The notes under the pieces: generated by a model
What the model was told of the DNA's origin: nothing
The model's database searches: none
Seen by the model: only the letters and a program-made list of their open reading frames with translations
Shown here: in pieces, positions 16,420 to 24,772 of the stretch
How positions within the stretch are numbered: position 1 is the stretch's first letter
How the letters are laid out: every line of letters starts with the position of its first letter
Position numbers and translations under genes: made by a program
Source: Methylomicrobium lacus_A
Lineage (GTDB): Bacteria > Pseudomonadota > Gammaproteobacteria > Methylococcales > Methylomonadaceae
Assembly: GCF_041897535.1 (NCBI RefSeq)
Contig: NZ_CP169217.1
Span: forward strand, 2,480,001-2,544,000
DNA: 64,000 nucleotides
Direction of reading: 5' to 3'

Positions 16420-16515
16420 GAACACCTCTTTGATATTGTGAGAGCTCGTAGCTGGGTTTCCGCAAAGCTCCAATCCAGCCGGGCTGCAAGAAAGTTTTCA
16501 TGAGGACAATAGCAC

Positions 16516-17961
16516 ATGACAGATATGAAGCAATCACCTTATCCGATTTACGTTGCAGGGGGCTTTAAAACTACTGTTCATCCGCTGGATGTCATCAGCC
16601 CTAATACGCAACAATGCGTATATAAAACCTTTACCTCCGGGGCGGATGATTATGAAACGGCCGTTACCGCCGCCTGCGCCGTGCGCCAAGCCATGCAGGA
16701 CTTGCCGGTTTACGAACGCTTTCGGATTCTGAACGAAATCGCGCAAGGCATTCTTGCAAACAGAGGCGAACTGGCCGTCATCATGGCCCGGGAAGCGGGC
16801 AAGCCGCTAAAGACCGCAAACGGCGAAATCGAGCGCGCGGCGCAGACCTTTCTGACTGCCGCCGAAGAAGCCAAACGCCTGCCTGGCGAAGTCCTCAGCA
16901 TCGATTGGCACCGTTCCGGCGCGCACAAGGATGCCATCGTCAGCTATTTTCCGGTCGGCGTTGCCGCCGCGATCACGCCGTTTAATTTTCCGTTGAATCT
17001 GGTCGCGCATAAAATCGCCCCGGCGATCGCCGCCGGCTGCCCGATCGTCGTAAAGCCCGCTTCGAAAACGCCGATTACGGCGCTGTTTCTGGCCAAGATC
17101 ATTGACAGCACCGGCCTGCCGAAAGGCGCTTTGTCTGTGTTGCCGATGGACCGCGACATCGGCAATCGATTGGTGACCGATCCGCGTTTCAGTCTGCTCA
17201 GTTTCACCGGTTCGGCGGAAAACGGCTGGAAAATGAAACAACAGGCGGGCAAAAAGAAAGTGCTGCTGGAATTGGGCGGCAATGCGGGGCTAATCATCGA
17301 TAAAAATGCCGATGTTTCGATTGCCGCCACGAAAGCGGTCAGCGGCGGTTTTAGTTATGCCGGCCAATCGTGCATCCATACTCAACGGATTTATGTCGAA
17401 GAGTCGGTCTTCGACCTGTTCGTCAGCCATTTTCTGGAGGTAATGAACAAATTGGTTATCGGCGATCCGGAGCATCCGGACACCGATTTTTCCGCGATGA
17501 TCGCCGAACATCATGCTCTGCGCATCGAATCCTGGGTACGGGAAGCCGTTGCCGGTGGAGCGACGCTATTGGCGGGCGGAACGCGTCGAGGGAATTTGTA
17601 TGCGCCGACGGTTTTGACCGGCACCGATCCGGCGATGAAAGTCTGCGCGCTGGAAGCCTTTGCGCCGGTCGTGGTGATCGAACGCTTTACCGATTTCAAA
17701 GCCGCCGTCGAAGCAATCAACGCCTCGGAATTCGGTTTGCAGGCCGGCGTATTCACCTTCGACAGCCGGAAAATCCATTACGCCTTTCAGAACCTGCATG
17801 TCGGCGGGGTTATCGTGAACGACGTGCCGACTTTCCGCGCCGATCATATGCCTTATGGCGGCATCAAGGATTCGGGGTTGGGGCGCGAAGGTCCGAAGTA
17901 TGCGATCAGGGAAATGCTGGAGCCCAAAATACTGGTCAGCGATCATAGTCTGGATTGGTGA
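16516..17961 (+). CDS. NAD(P)-dependent aldehyde dehydrogenase
   Basis: A 481-residue member of the aldehyde dehydrogenase superfamily, oxidising an aldehyde to an acid. Catalytic residues are present: the cofactor lysine K180 in VVKPAS, general base E252 in LELGGN and nucleophile C286 in YAGQSC. The end GGIKDSGLGREG is standard. GAGGAC precedes the ATG. The substrate cannot be fixed from sequence; the SFTGSAENGW and lactaldehyde/phosphonoacetaldehyde-like pattern leaves several options. It converges on the cytosine deaminase gene with only six bases between the stops. Confidence 0.9.
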   Translation: MTDMKQSPYPIYVAGGFKTTVHPLDVISPNTQQCVYKTFTSGADDYETAVTAACAVRQAMQDLPVYERFRILNEIAQGILANRGELAVIMAREAGKPLKTANGEIERAAQTFLTAAEEAKRLPGEVLSIDWHRSGAHKDAIVSYFPVGVAAAITPFNFPLNLVAHKIAPAIAAGCPIVVKPASKTPITALFLAKIIDSTGLPKGALSVLPMDRDIGNRLVTDPRFSLLSFTGSAENGWKMKQQAGKKKVLLELGGNAGLIIDKNADVSIAATKAVSGGFSYAGQSCIHTQRIYVEESVFDLFVSHFLEVMNKLVIGDPEHPDTDFSAMIAEHHALRIESWVREAVAGGATLLAGGTRRGNLYAPTVLTGTDPAMKVCALEAFAPVVVIERFTDFKAAVEAINASEFGLQAGVFTFDSRKIHYAFQNLHVGGVIVNDVPTFRADHMPYGGIKDSGLGREGPKYAIREMLEPKILVSDHSLDW

Positions 17962-17967
17962 GCCGGA

Positions 17968-18429
17968 TCATACCCCGATATCCTCGTTCCAAAGCGTCGG
18001 ATTCTCCGAAATAAACTGTTTCATCATCTCGATGCAGCGGGCATCCTGGAGTACGTCGACTCTGACACCCCGACTTCGCAGCAACTCCTCTTCGCCCATG
18101 AAGGTGATATTTTCGCCGACGATCACATGAGGAATACGGTAAAGCAGGATAGCGCCTGTACACATTGCACAGGGGGAAAGCGTCGTGTAAAGGATGCTCT
18201 GCGTGTACACCGATGCCGGCAACCGGCCGCCATTCTCGAGCGCATCCATTTCCCCGTGCAGGATCGCGCTGCCGCGCTGAACCCGGCGATTATGCCCTCG
18301 GCCGATGATCCTGCCCTGATGAACGAGCACGGAGCCGATCGGGATGCCACCCTCAGCGTGCCCGGTTTCGGCCTCGGCTATGGCTTCCGCCAGGAATGGA
18401 TCCCCGCTGAGGATCGGATTTGAATGCAT
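17968..18429 (-). CDS. Cytosine deaminase, yeast Fcy1-type
   Basis: A 153-residue zinc deaminase. The zinc site is H58 and E60 in LHGEMD, then C87 and C90 in SPCAMC. The tail (VGENITFMGEEELLRSRG and MKQFISENPTLWNEDIG) follows the layout of Saccharomyces Fcy1, including its closing DIG, much better than that of tRNA adenosine deaminase TadA. Cytosine to uracil is therefore the likely reaction. I start at the ATG at 18429, which has AAGGTG upstream; a GTG at 18438 is also open. Bacterial cytosine deaminases are usually of the unrelated CodA type, so transfer is possible. Confidence 0.82.
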   Translation of the reverse strand: MHSNPILSGDPFLAEAIAEAETGHAEGGIPIGSVLVHQGRIIGRGHNRRVQRGSAILHGEMDALENGGRLPASVYTQSILYTTLSPCAMCTGAILLYRIPHVIVGENITFMGEEELLRSRGVRVDVLQDARCIEMMKQFISENPTLWNEDIGV

Positions 18430-18451
18430 TGGGGTCACCTTGAATAATAAT

Positions 18452-18766
18452 TAACCTGAGTTCGAGATAAAAAAGCAGGCAGGTTTTTGAAATATCAAGG
18501 AAAATAGAGTTTCGACACAACATTCTCCATCCCAAAACCTGCCTGCTATGAAATTAACACAAATTTACTGCGATGTAGATGATCTTTGCCGGACATTTAT
18601 CCCTGAATGGCAAAAGCAGCAACTCACCCAAGGCGAGAAAAAACGTAACCGAGCGCCGCGCATGGGCTACAGCGAAATGCTCTGCATTTTGGTGTGCTAT
18701 CCGCAATCTTTGAGGGACGCTGATTTACTGCCTTTTGTCGTAAACGCTTAAACCGAACTCAGGTTA
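18452..18766. mobile_element. Internally deleted IS982-family element (MITE-like)
   Basis: A 315-base unit is bounded by perfect 13-base inverted repeats, TAACCTGAGTTCG at 18452 and its complement ending at 18766. Inside are a subterminal inverted pair GCAGGCAGGTTTT (18475-18487) and AAAACCTGCCTGC (18534-18546), and a 67-residue N-terminal transposase fragment. No clear target duplication is seen. It sits 10 bases beyond the stop of the transglycosylase gene. It could be mobilised only by a full-length relative elsewhere. Confidence 0.75.
18548..18751 (+). pseudogene. IS982-family transposase, N-terminal remnant
   Basis: Only 67 residues remain of a protein that is normally near 300. The start MKLTQIYCDVDDLCRTFIPEW and the later KKRNRAPRMGYSEMLCIL match the N-terminal region of IS982 transposases (D-D-L/F-C, P-W-Q, S-E-M). 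After residue about 52 the frame runs straight into the right terminal region of the element, showing an internal deletion. The DDE catalytic core is gone, so it is inactive. Confidence 0.72.
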
Positions 18767-18776
18767 GATAAGTACT

Positions 18777-20729
18777 TCAGTTTGTTTTTACCGTACAGTG
18801 AAATAGATCGACTTCACCCTCTGCTTTAAATCCCTGGTATATTTCCCAAAAGCGAAAATCGACTTTCCTTTCCCGCTCGGAGCTGGTTGTTTGGCGATAA
18901 CGGCCGATCGCTTTAGGTCCGGCGTTATAAATCGAATAAGCGGAACGGGCAATGTTGTCGATGCTGCCGGTCTTTTCTTCGTTGATCGCATAGCGAATCA
19001 AGTATTGCAGAAGAATTTCTATTCCGGCCTCGGCGTTGTAAGAGACATTCCATTTAACTTGCTCCACATTATAAAATCCACGCCATACATAAGGGTTGAT
19101 CTGCATTAAACCGATGCTTCCCGACGACGAATGCAGGTAAGTTATTTTTTTCTGCTTGCTGACAAACTGCCGCCAGCAGCTTTCCTTGAGCGCGGTAGCA
19201 CGCGCCAAATTACTAATGAGCGGTTTGTAGCGGCTTTCTAAAGAATTACTTTGCAATTCCTGTTCTGTATTGATTAGCAGTAGTTTGTTCATTGTTGCGC
19301 GATATTCGCTCAATTCCGAATCCGCCGGTACCCATCGATTTAGCCGTTTTCTTAATGCGGCAAGGTCGTCGCTCTGGCTGTCTTCCGCGGCATAGACGCT
19401 GCCGATTGCATCAAATAGGCTTAGAGGAGGGGCGGCGTCTTCCGGTACAGGGTCCAGCGGTTCTTCATTCGGCAACTTCGCCGGAAATCCGAACAATTCA
19501 CGTAATGCGGGATCCGGTGCCAAGTCGTATTGCAGCGGATCAACTTTCAGTCCCGGTTGCAAAATTCTGGCTAAACGACGAAGTCCGTCCGCCGAAATTT
19601 CCAGGCCAATGCCCGGAGCGGCGCGGTCAATGGTTAACAGCACGTCTCCGGCACGAATGAATGAAACATAGCGTACAGCATTATTCATAACGACTCCTCG
19701 CTGCTCGGCCGTGAGGATGATTTCCTGGAGGCGATTCCAGGTTTCTACGAAAAGCGCGCGCACCGGATCTCCGGCTAATTCGCTGCTCTCGCCGGCCAGA
19801 ATCGGCAAGACCTCATAACGGCTTGCAAGGAGTAATTCCAACAGTTGTGCCCGGATATCGGCGTCTTCAATGTCCATCCCGATATTCTTTAGCACAAACA
19901 CCAAAAAGGCATCCCATTGCTCTAGCTCTTGCTTAACCGCCGCCAATTCCTCAGGGCTCAGGGGGGCTGCGGAGGCAGTGCGGGGGGAAATTGTCTGCTT
20001 AAGGCCGTCGGGCAGTGCAAGAGCCAAGCCCAGGTGAACGCCCTGGTCGTCAACCCTAATCACTCTTGCCGTGGCGCTGCGGAATACTGCATCCAGTTGA
20101 GCGGAACTGGAAGCCGGCAAAAATGCGTGCAGCAACGAGAGCGTTTCATCTCGCGGCGGAGCCAGATCGATGTTGAAAGAGGTGAGAGACGGAAGAACGA
20201 AAGACTGAACGGCATTCCAGATAGGCCCCATGAGCAGCCCTTTTTTCCAGGCTTCGTCATAAAGATTGGAGTGTTCGACGTTCAAATGCAGTTGCCAGTC
20301 TGCGGTAATGGAAGGGGTAGCCAATATCTCTATAAACCCGCTCCAGCGAACGGGGATAAGGCACTTTCCGAAGAATTCGGCACCGGCACTGCCTCGGCCA
20401 TGAATCACAAAACGGACGAGTTCCTTCTGGTGGTTGAATTGAGGATGGTCCAGGTATAAATAACGGCAGTTCTTGTTATAGCTTATTTCTTCAACACCTC
20501 CTGGCGCGGTATTGAACTGTTTGTTTACACCCACCGTCAAGAAATCGAAAGGCACGGTAAGAGGGATTACTACCTCCGCCCCTTTTACATGTACAGGCAG
20601 AAAGATGCCGGAAAAAAACAGCGCGGCGGCTAAAAGACGGCGCCCAGTTCGATGAAATGATGCCGAAGCATTAGAGTATGGGTGTATTCGCATAATGCAT
20701 AAGAAGATGTTTAAAAATCTAACTATCAT
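18777..20729 (-). CDS. Lytic transglycosylase (SLT domain) with large unknown N-terminal region
   Basis: Up to 650 residues. A signal peptide is clear from an internal start near 20693 (RRLLAAALFFSGIFLPVHVKG), so the true start may be there. Residues about 45-480 have no family that I recognise. The C-terminal 140 residues are an SLT domain: catalytic glutamate near 516 in TALKESCWRQF, then SGSIGLMQINP, GIEILLQYLIRY and AYSIYNAGP. It should cleave the glycan strands of peptidoglycan. The long N-terminal part may tie it to a specific envelope machine. Its 3' end abuts the IS982 remnant. Confidence 0.85.
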   Translation of the reverse strand: MIVRFLNIFLCIMRIHPYSNASASFHRTGRRLLAAALFFSGIFLPVHVKGAEVVIPLTVPFDFLTVGVNKQFNTAPGGVEEISYNKNCRYLYLDHPQFNHQKELVRFVIHGRGSAGAEFFGKCLIPVRWSGFIEILATPSITADWQLHLNVEHSNLYDEAWKKGLLMGPIWNAVQSFVLPSLTSFNIDLAPPRDETLSLLHAFLPASSSAQLDAVFRSATARVIRVDDQGVHLGLALALPDGLKQTISPRTASAAPLSPEELAAVKQELEQWDAFLVFVLKNIGMDIEDADIRAQLLELLLASRYEVLPILAGESSELAGDPVRALFVETWNRLQEIILTAEQRGVVMNNAVRYVSFIRAGDVLLTIDRAAPGIGLEISADGLRRLARILQPGLKVDPLQYDLAPDPALRELFGFPAKLPNEEPLDPVPEDAAPPLSLFDAIGSVYAAEDSQSDDLAALRKRLNRWVPADSELSEYRATMNKLLLINTEQELQSNSLESRYKPLISNLARATALKESCWRQFVSKQKKITYLHSSSGSIGLMQINPYVWRGFYNVEQVKWNVSYNAEAGIEILLQYLIRYAINEEKTGSIDNIARSAYSIYNAGPKAIGRYRQTTSSERERKVDFRFWEIYQGFKAEGEVDLFHCTVKTN

Positions 20730-21308
20730 TAAGGTTCGGCATCACCCCGGGAAATGAAAGTTACTGTGCGGAAGGTAGCGGAACGAGGTCGATCAAATTT
20801 TTAGAGATTCGATCCTGAAACCTAACGTGACCCGTAAAGCTGACTCGAACCCCGGCATGGGGACAAATTTGAAAAGAGTTTTTTACGATTGGATACTCGC
20901 GCGTCAGCATTAGTTGCATGATGCGGGCATGATCAGAACGACATAATGGATTAACGATCATGGCGCTTGAAGCCGCTCATGTTCAAAGTGCCTTGATCTT
21001 CCCTCACCCCGGAACCAAGTTGAATTGAGATTTTTTATCAACACGTCCTAGGCAAACCCAAGCCCAAGCCCAAACCCAAGCCCACAATGGCGGAAAGTAC
21101 AGTGAACAAAAGAATCAAAATCTGTTCTAATTTTTTGATGGCAGATTAAATGGTCAAGTTTCTGTAGGGCGCTCTAGAACTGGAGCCGTTAAAAAATAAT
21201 ACTTGCTGACTTGTGGCAAGGCGCTTATAGCGAGAAAGTAATTTGTTTAAAGCTTTCTTAGCCTTATTTAACAGTATTGATAATTTTTCACTATTTAGGA
21301 GAAAGGTT
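20730..21308. other. Gap between transglycosylase and CsbD-type locus
   Basis: No convincing gene. A 66-residue minus-strand open frame at 20761-20961 has no recognisable family or clear ribosome-binding site. The stretch includes the C-tract array at 21057-21083 described separately, and mixed AT-rich sequence after 21090 that should contain the promoter for the downstream small genes. Confidence 0.4.
21057..21083 (-). repeat. Five-tract G-quadruplex motif on the minus strand
   Basis: On the plus strand five CCC triplets at 21057, 21063, 21069, 21075 and 21081 are separated by exactly three bases each (AAG, AAG, AAA, AAG). The minus strand therefore reads as five GGG tracts with three-base loops, a textbook G-quadruplex pattern with one spare tract. 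It is intergenic, about 225 bases upstream of the next gene. Confidence 0.85.
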
Positions 21309-21768
21309 GTGTCTATCAAGAAAAACAAATACTCCTTAAAAATGTTGATTATTTCGGCGCTCACATCGATCTTCATTGTTTCAATACCGCAAACAACAAA
21401 CGCCAATATTTGGCCTACAGCAGGTTCGATGGAATTGATTAATTCTTCCTGTCCATCTGGCACCGAACAATATCAAGAACTCAACCAATTGAAGAAAGAA
21501 ATTACCGCTTTTTACACATTGAGTCATGCGCGTGAAATGGCGCTTACCCCTACAGACGAAGCCATTGAGGCCTCAAGAATGCGCGTAATATAATGACTTC
21601 AGCGATGATTTGCGTTCGGCCGAAACACGTCTTAGTGATGCACGCTCACGTATACTCGTGGCATTCTCCCAAGCACAAGTCGAAGATGAATTTTCCGGCA
21701 TGATGTTAGCGAGTCTTGATAATGACAGTTCTGTCCGGGCAAGCGCCAGTAATTCTCAGGAGAAATTT
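21309..21768 (+). pseudogene. Frameshifted secreted small protein, unknown
   Basis: A GTG at 21309 with AGGAG seven bases upstream opens a frame with a signal peptide (MLIISALTSIFIVSIPQTTNA) and stops at 21593. Coding-like sequence continues at once in another frame (YNDFSDDLRSAETRLSDARSRILVAFSQAQVEDEF), running on to the CsbD start. A single indel near 21586 would join both into about 150 residues of helical, exported protein. The second part has no own start of quality. I read it as one gene broken by a frameshift; two separate genes are less likely. Confidence 0.55.
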
Positions 21769-21882
21769 ATGAACAAAGATCAAATTGAAGGCCGAATCGA
21801 AGAAGTGAAAGAAGCCGTCGGTGTGTTGCTGCAGGGAAGCCGTGGGAGAGCCGCGCTGGGCTTGACTCAAGGGTATTATTGA
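21769..21882 (+). pseudogene. Truncated CsbD-like stress protein
   Basis: Starts MNKDQIEGRIEEVKEAVG after AGGAG, which is the hallmark opening of CsbD-family small stress proteins (usually 60-70 residues). After residue about 18 the family pattern is lost and the frame stops at residue 37. The rest of the family (GK-rich repeats) is not found in the other frames either, so it is a decayed or diverged copy. Neighbours on both sides are small stress-type genes. Confidence 0.55.
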
Positions 21883-21895
21883 TAGGAGAGACAAA

Positions 21896-22117
21896 ATGGG
21901 CACAGTTAAAATCGTGGCAATCGCGTTGATCTTAGCCGGACTGTTGGGGCTGGTGTATGGTCGTTATAGTTATACTCGGGAAACCCAGGAAGCCAAGTTT
22001 GGCCCTTTCGAGCTGACAATTAAAGATACGCAGACGGTCAATATACCGGTCTGGGCTGGTGTGGCAGCCGTTGTGGCCGGCGGCGGGCTCTTGCTTTTTG
22101 CAAGCAGGAAGCGCTAG
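21896..22117 (+). CDS. Small two-helix membrane protein
   Basis: A 73-residue protein with AGGAG upstream. Helix one is at residues about 5-22 (IVAIALILAGLLGLVYG) and helix two at about 52-69 (VWAGVAAVVAGGGLLLF). A conserved-looking loop between them reads FGPFELTIKDTQTVNIP. Such proteins are commonly found next to CsbD and other stress genes in Proteobacteria; the function is unknown. A terminator follows after about 30 bases. Confidence 0.75.
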   Translation: MGTVKIVAIALILAGLLGLVYGRYSYTRETQEAKFGPFELTIKDTQTVNIPVWAGVAAVVAGGGLLLFASRKR

Positions 22118-22149
22118 CGGCCGGAGCCGCGATTCTCTTGCACGTTATA

Positions 22150-22177
22150 AAATTGCCGCGAACATAAGCGGCAATTT
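22150..22177 (+). terminator. Rho-independent terminator
   Basis: AAATTGCCGC (22150-22159) pairs perfectly with GCGGCAATTT (22168-22177) around an eight-base loop, followed by a T-rich stretch. It ends the small membrane protein transcript. Confidence 0.82.
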
Positions 22178-22366
22178 CTTCGTTGTTCTCCTTTTTCGCC
22201 AAGTGCTTCGGCGATCTTACTCTGTGAAAGAAGGCGCTTTGACTATGGATTTCAGCTATTTGAGCCGCATGTCATTCTTGACGGACTTTAAGCCCTCAAC
22301 GTTGCCTGCAATTTCGACCGCGCTGTTAATTTTTTGTCATCGGCATTGACATCGGTAAACTTGCGT

Positions 22367-23767
22367 TCAAAGCCACTCTTCAAGGTTATAGCGCTGGTGT
22401 AAGGCGGGTATTTCGACCCGAGTATTCTGCAGTTTGTTGGCGAATACCGGCATGGCGTCTTTATCGCCATGCACCAGGAAAGTCGTCTTCGGATTGCCCG
22501 TTTTTTGATGCCAGGCCAGTAATTCGGCCTGATCTGCGTGAGCGGAGAAGCCGCCTATCGTATAAATGCTGGCGTTGACCGGAATTTCTTCGCCGAAGAT
22601 TTTAACTTCTTTGGCGCCGTCCACAATCTGACGTGCTAAAGTCCCGTAGGCGGCAAATCCGACAAAGATGATCGCATTATCCCGTCGCCAAAGATTGTGT
22701 TTAAGATGGTGCTTGACCCGGCCGCCGGTACACATGCCGGAACCGGCGATAATCACGGCGCCGCCGACGAATTGATTAATCGCCATCGAATCGGCCGTTT
22801 CCCGGGAAAAATGTAAACCGGGAAACATAAACGGATCCCGACCCGAGGTTAAGGTTGCACTGGTTTCCTTATCGAAACACTCGGGATGGCGTTGAAAAAT
22901 CTGCGTAGCGGAAATCGCCATCGGCGAATCGAGAAAAACCGGAAGATACGATGGCAGCAGGCTCTGTTCAATGCCTTCGCGCAAGTAATAAAGCATCTCC
23001 TGCGCGCGTTCCAGCGCAAAACTGGGAATGATCACATTCCCGCCTTTGGCCAGGGTGCCGCGAATCGCCGCATAGAATTCTTCCAGCGTCGGTTCCAGGG
23101 GTTTATGCAGACGGTCGCCGTAGGTGGTTTCCATCACCACAATATCGGCTTGCGGAGGCGTCTCCGGATCTTTGATGATGGCCCGGTCGTTGTAGCCCAG
23201 ATCGCCGGAAAACAGAATCCGGTGCTGCCGTCCCTTATGTTCAATATCCAGCACGATGGAGGCGGAACCGAGTATATGTCCGGCATCGATGAAGGTCGCC
23301 TGAATCCCTTCATTGATAATGACAGGTTGATTGTATTGCACAGACCGGCCGAAAAAACCGAAGCAGTTCAGTGCATCTACGACATTATAAAGCGGTTTAA
23401 TCGGCTCTTTTTTGCCGTGCCGGGCGGCTTTTTTCGTTTTATAGTCGGCTTCATCTTCCATCAGCTTCGCGGAATCCAGCAACACCACGCGCGCTAATTC
23501 GCAGGATGCTGCCGTGGTAATGATTTCACCGGTAAAACCCTGCTTGACCAGCAGCGGTATGCGTCCGCAGTGATCCAGATGAGCGTGAGTCAACAACAGG
23601 TAATCGATGCTGGCCGGATCGAAGCCGAAAGGCTCGGCATTTTCCTCATCCAACTCCCGGCTGCCCTGATACAGCCCGCAATCGATCAATAGCTTCTTGC
23701 CGGCGGCTTCCAGCAGATGGCAGGAACCGGTGACGTTTTGATCGGCGCCGTGAAATTCTAGCTTCAT
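22367..23767 (-). CDS. MBL-fold beta-CASP RNA-processing exonuclease-like protein
   Basis: A 466-residue metallo-beta-lactamase with a beta-CASP insert and an RNA-specificity C-terminal motif, as in CPSF73-like bacterial and archaeal enzymes. The zinc motif is HAHLDH at residues 61-66, followed by SGDLGYND, the beta-CASP GSGMCTGGRVKHHL, and the C-terminal histidines in GGFSAHADQ and FLVHGDKDAM. It probably acts as an RNase. AGGAGG precedes the start. The following small-gene locus ends in a terminator, so it is transcribed alone. Confidence 0.92.
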   Translation of the reverse strand: MKLEFHGADQNVTGSCHLLEAAGKKLLIDCGLYQGSRELDEENAEPFGFDPASIDYLLLTHAHLDHCGRIPLLVKQGFTGEIITTAASCELARVVLLDSAKLMEDEADYKTKKAARHGKKEPIKPLYNVVDALNCFGFFGRSVQYNQPVIINEGIQATFIDAGHILGSASIVLDIEHKGRQHRILFSGDLGYNDRAIIKDPETPPQADIVVMETTYGDRLHKPLEPTLEEFYAAIRGTLAKGGNVIIPSFALERAQEMLYYLREGIEQSLLPSYLPVFLDSPMAISATQIFQRHPECFDKETSATLTSGRDPFMFPGLHFSRETADSMAINQFVGGAVIIAGSGMCTGGRVKHHLKHNLWRRDNAIIFVGFAAYGTLARQIVDGAKEVKIFGEEIPVNASIYTIGGFSAHADQAELLAWHQKTGNPKTTFLVHGDKDAMPVFANKLQNTRVEIPALHQRYNLEEWL

Positions 23768-23850
23768 CAGTAAACCTCCTGGCGGGATGCCTCGGATTTA
23801 ATAGCTCCATACTCAGTTATCCCTCCACTGGATAGGGTTTAGATGGGGAA

Positions 23851-24756
23851 CTAAACCACTAATTCATCGAGAACCTCGCGGACGCGATTCGGATAATCCG
23901 AAATCAGACCGCTCACGCCCGCCGCAAGCAGTTGCCGCATGTCGTCCTTGTCGTTGCAGGTCCAGACGTTCACGCCTTTGCCCAGTTTGCGCACGTCTGC
24001 GATCGCGCCGGCATCCAGCGTACGCGCCAGCGATTGGAGGCCCAGGGGATCGGTGCCCGTATGCAAGGCGTCGGCGCCGATGCGCTGGAGATATTCGCCC
24101 GGCAGCGCCAGGCGTTCGTTGGTCAACACCGCGGTCGGAATGTCTGGGGAACGCTCGCGCACTCGCCGCAATTGTTCGTGATCGAATGACGAGATCAAGA
24201 CGTCGGCCTGCATCGCCATCGTCTCGACCAGATCGAGCACCGCCTCGGTCAGTCCGGGGTACATGCGCGGCAGCATCTTCAGTTCGATGTTGACCCTGAG
24301 ACCCAGGCTGCGGGCAAGTTCGAGCGTCTGTCCGAGCGTCGGAATTTTGACCGCGCCGGACGCATAATGCGCGAGATCTTCGGGGCTGAGGTAATGCGCG
24401 AATTCTTCCGGCGTCAGGCTTTGCAGGAAGCCTTGCCGGTCTTCGGCCGGCAGATTCAGCTCGCGCGCAAACCAGCTGCCCGCATCGAGCTGCTTGATCT
24501 CATCAAAATAGAAATCGGAAATGAAATAACTCGGTTGATCCGGAAATTTGTCTTTGACGTCGGTGCAGCGGATCAAGTTGTCGTCGTGATGCACGATGAT
24601 CTCGTGATCCTTGGAGAGATGCACATCCAGTTCGATCATCTGGCAGCCGAAGGTTTGCGCCTTCGCGAACGCCGGGAGCGTATTTTCGGGCGCAAAGGCG
24701 CGTGCGCCGCGGTGAGCGATATTCAGGATGTGCTCTTCGGCGGTGTTATTCGTCAT
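23851..24756 (-). CDS. Glycerophosphodiester phosphodiesterase
   Basis: A 301-residue GDPD that hydrolyses glycerophosphodiesters to glycerol 3-phosphate and an alcohol. Motifs seen: AHRGAR at 14-19, PENTLPAF, IELDVHLSKD and VHHDDNLIRC, with metal ligands in each, and the end GVSGLISDYPNRV. There is no signal peptide, so it resembles the cytosolic UgpQ type. It is 16 bases from the pgpA end and may be read through from that operon. Confidence 0.92.
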   Translation of the reverse strand: MTNNTAEEHILNIAHRGARAFAPENTLPAFAKAQTFGCQMIELDVHLSKDHEIIVHHDDNLIRCTDVKDKFPDQPSYFISDFYFDEIKQLDAGSWFARELNLPAEDRQGFLQSLTPEEFAHYLSPEDLAHYASGAVKIPTLGQTLELARSLGLRVNIELKMLPRMYPGLTEAVLDLVETMAMQADVLISSFDHEQLRRVRERSPDIPTAVLTNERLALPGEYLQRIGADALHTGTDPLGLQSLARTLDAGAIADVRKLGKGVNVWTCNDKDDMRQLLAAGVSGLISDYPNRVREVLDELVV

Positions 24757-24772
24757 GATCGATGGCCTAAGT

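Noticed and set aside
20820..20870. tRNA gene on the minus strand, because GGTTCGAGTC occurs
   Set aside because: The flanking bases do not form a T stem and no acceptor or anticodon stems can be drawn.
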